A DNA stretch of 64,000 nt from Zeus faber. Lineage: Eukaryota; Chordata; Actinopteri; Zeiformes; Zeidae. Made by a program: the position numbers and the translations under genes. The stretch lies in contig OY482860.1 of assembly GCA_960531495.1 (NCBI GenBank), positions 18,351,462 to 18,415,461 of the forward strand, in the 5' to 3' direction. A model generated the notes under the pieces. That model did no database searches, had not been told where the DNA came from, and saw only the letters and a program-made list of their open reading frames with translations. Below are positions 62,280 to 64,000 of the stretch, piece by piece (the first letter of the stretch is position 1; every line of letters starts with the position of its first letter).

Positions 62280-62995
62280 CTGGGGTGTGGAGAGGGGGAG
62301 AGATGGGAGGGGAGGAGAGTAGATGGGGAGAGGGGAGGAAGGGGTGCAGACAACAGAGGAGGGAAAGAGAGGGAGAGCTGTAATCTCACTAAAAATCTAT
62401 TTCACCGTCTTGTGGAATGCACCCCTGCGAAGAGTCAAACCACAAGGTTGCAAACTATGAAAACAAAAGCCAAAAAGGCTGAAGTGAGGCTGGCAGCATA
62501 GTGTATTTGTTCATAAACTGTCATCGTAAACCAAAATAATTGGTCAGACCCATTCTCGTAGAATCGGTGATCCCAGTAAACAGTGACTTATTATTTGCCC
62601 GGCCAATTTGGCATTGGATTGAAAACCAATGTGAGTGTGTTTGTTTCTCTCTCTTTACCTGGTCTGAATAAAGAATTAAAATTACAAAAGCAAAACTAGT
62701 GCCATGACCTCGCAAAAGTATGAAACTTGAAACAATTTGGTAATTTGCCTGTAAAACACCATTGTTAGGCGCAATATTGTCTATTAATATGTTTAATGAT
62801 TAACCATGCCGTACCATGTGCATGACAACTATCTCTATCATTAGTTTTATTTTATCTATCTACGTGTATATTAACCCTCTCAAGAGAACAAAAACAAAGG
62901 AATATGAACGATGTAAAACGTATGAAATTAAAGTCAGTATAATAAAATATTAAAGGCTGTGAAACCATTTTACTAGAGACGTGCACAATACTCAC
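62280..62995 (-). other. Intron of the ZNF804-family gene
   Basis: 716 bp with donor GTGAGT (62995-62990) and a strong pyrimidine-tract acceptor ending CAG at 62282-62280. No insertion recognised. Confidence 0.8.
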
Positions 62996-63132
62996 AACTC
63001 TCCATCTCTCCGCTCCGTTTGCTGGTGAACCCTCCTTATCCCTTGTTCCCCTCTCCTCTCCTCCCGACGCCTCCTCTGCCTCCTGCAAGCCAGCGCCCTG
63101 TAGAACTCCCTCTGCTTCAGCTCCTTCAGCCT
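62996..63132 (-). CDS. znf804a: ZNF804-family gene, exon after the C2H2 finger
   Basis: 137 bp: after GACACCTCCAG it reads RLKELKQREFYRALACRRQR, then RRREERRGEQGIRRVHQQTE. RLKELKQREF directly follows the C2H2 finger linker (...DHAHKQ) in ZNF804A, ZNF804B and GPATCH8, and the exon begins at the same residue as in those genes. Conservation falls after the first ten residues: the usual ARNVASKS is replaced by an Arg-rich sequence, so this paralog is diverged or fast-evolving. It ends GAG TT with donor GTGAGT, phase kept with the next exon. The finger exon and start codon are not between here and the window end. Confidence 0.85.
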
Positions 63133-63583
63133 CTGGAGGTGTCAATTCAAAGAGCACAATCAAATGCAAAAAAAAAAAAATGCAGAAATCAGCAGATATG
63201 TGTCAAACAGTTCTATTAGTTATCAGGCGTAGATACTAATGTAGACACCGATGGAGAGGAAGGTGGAGTTCAAAAACAGTCCTTGCATTCTAAATGGCAT
63301 AATAGCATACTGTACAGTAGTGGTGTGGAAATTTCTACATTCTAAGATGTATCCAGATGGTGGATGATTCTGCATTGATGCAGTGACAGAACATAATCTG
63401 GAGTTTGGAAATATAATTTTAAAAAAACAACAGGCCTACCATAAATTTCTAATTAACAGATTGTCTTGTGATTAAAATAACAGCCCACAGCGCGGCTGCA
63501 CAATAAATCTGTGAACTTAAGTCGCTCACGCAGTACCATCGCTCTTTTGCATTGAATCGCGGGATCGTGGGCGTTACTTTTAT
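63133..63583 (-). other. Upstream intron of the ZNF804-family gene
   Basis: A/T-rich with a 13-A run at 63168-63180. It continues into the transposase copy and past the window end. No exon with C2H2 spacing seen. Confidence 0.6.
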
Positions 63584-64000
63584 ATGTTGGGAGATATGGC
63601 GGAGAGAAGCAGATTAAAAAGGCAAGCGATTAAAAAGGCACCCGGTGTTTTGAAAGCAGATAACTGGGCACATTTCAGATTTTATGAGAGTACTGGGAAG
63701 CAGGAACCGGACGAACGCACGGTGAGTGTGGAATCTGCCTCACAACAATTCAAAACTTTGGTAATACGACGAATTTGAGGAACAACGTCAGCCGTTTTCA
63801 CCCTGTGCTAACGTCTGCGACCGCGAAGAATGCAGCGAGCCCGGCTAATCAGCCAAGAATTGAGGAGGCGCTGTCAACTTTGTCGTCCAACTCCGAGAGA
63901 AGGAAGAGAGTCACTTAATCTGTGGCAGCTTTCATAGCTAAGGATCTTCGGCCTTATTCGGTTGTGGAGAACGCCGGGTTTCGCCACCTGCCGAAGACCC
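63584..64000 (+). pseudogene. hAT (BED-finger) transposase pseudogene, 5' part, cut by window end
   Basis: The plus strand reads AERSRLKRQAIKKAPGVLKA, DNWAHFRFYE (63593-63690). After a one-base frameshift near 63720 it continues CGICLTTIQNFGNTTNLRNN, VSRFHP (the BED zinc-finger Cys pair and His region), then ANQPRIEEALSTLSSNSERR, KRVT, a stop codon, and SVAAFIAKDLRPYSVVENAG running off the edge. This matches the N-terminal half of ZBED-like hAT transposases. It is antisense to the gene, inside its intron. The frameshift and stop make this copy non-coding; terminal repeats were not identified. Confidence 0.8.

Overview
This looks like genomic DNA from a bony (ray-finned) fish. The only clear protein-coding gene is an intron-containing vertebrate gene of the ZNF804 zinc-finger family. 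Most of the rest is long dinucleotide microsatellites and decayed transposable elements of kinds common in teleosts: L1/Tx1-like, L2-like and other non-LTR elements, Tc1, hAT, a Helitron/PIF1-like element and solo LTRs. There is no operon structure and I recognise no rRNA, tRNA or CRISPR.

Layout. From 1 to 8 kb there are AC, GT and CT microsatellites, a CCAAT-repeat/TATA stretch that may be an LTR on the minus strand, and retroposon tails. From 8.2 to 10.1 kb lies a decayed plus-strand LINE interrupted by a solo LTR with a 5-bp target duplication. From 10.8 to 22.5 kb there are two copies of an element that looks like PIF/Harbinger, LINE C-terminus remnants, two more LTR copies, a first Helitron remnant, opposed AC and GT tracts, and a 186-bp snap-back palindrome. 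From 22.7 to 31.6 kb are microsatellites, one possible isolated exon at 24137-24216, an AGAAT/ATTCT inverted array and a 300-bp duplication in GT repeats. From 31.9 to 45.3 kb is a transposon graveyard: a hAT MITE with a perfect 8-bp duplication, a Tc1 element split by a chimeric LINE, a second L1/Tx1-like LINE between two direct copies of a 1.37-kb element, and a minus-strand L2 containing a 32-bp perfect hairpin. From 47.6 to 54.1 kb are another LTR copy, the longest Helitron-like remnant (with an OTU domain and a second cysteine-protease-like domain) and a third Helitron copy.

From about 57.2 kb to beyond the right edge runs the ZNF804-family gene on the minus strand. Three coding exons can be defined by reading frame and splice signals; the 5' exons with the C2H2 finger lie beyond the window. 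The intron upstream of the first visible exon has received a hAT (BED-finger) transposase copy, now a pseudogene cut by the window end.

The transposons do not form a pathway with the gene. Their nesting gives relative ages: the Tc1 predates the LINE inside it, and the LTRs postdate the LINE and Helitron copies they interrupt. Family assignments of decayed elements rest on my reading of translated motifs, not on database searches.
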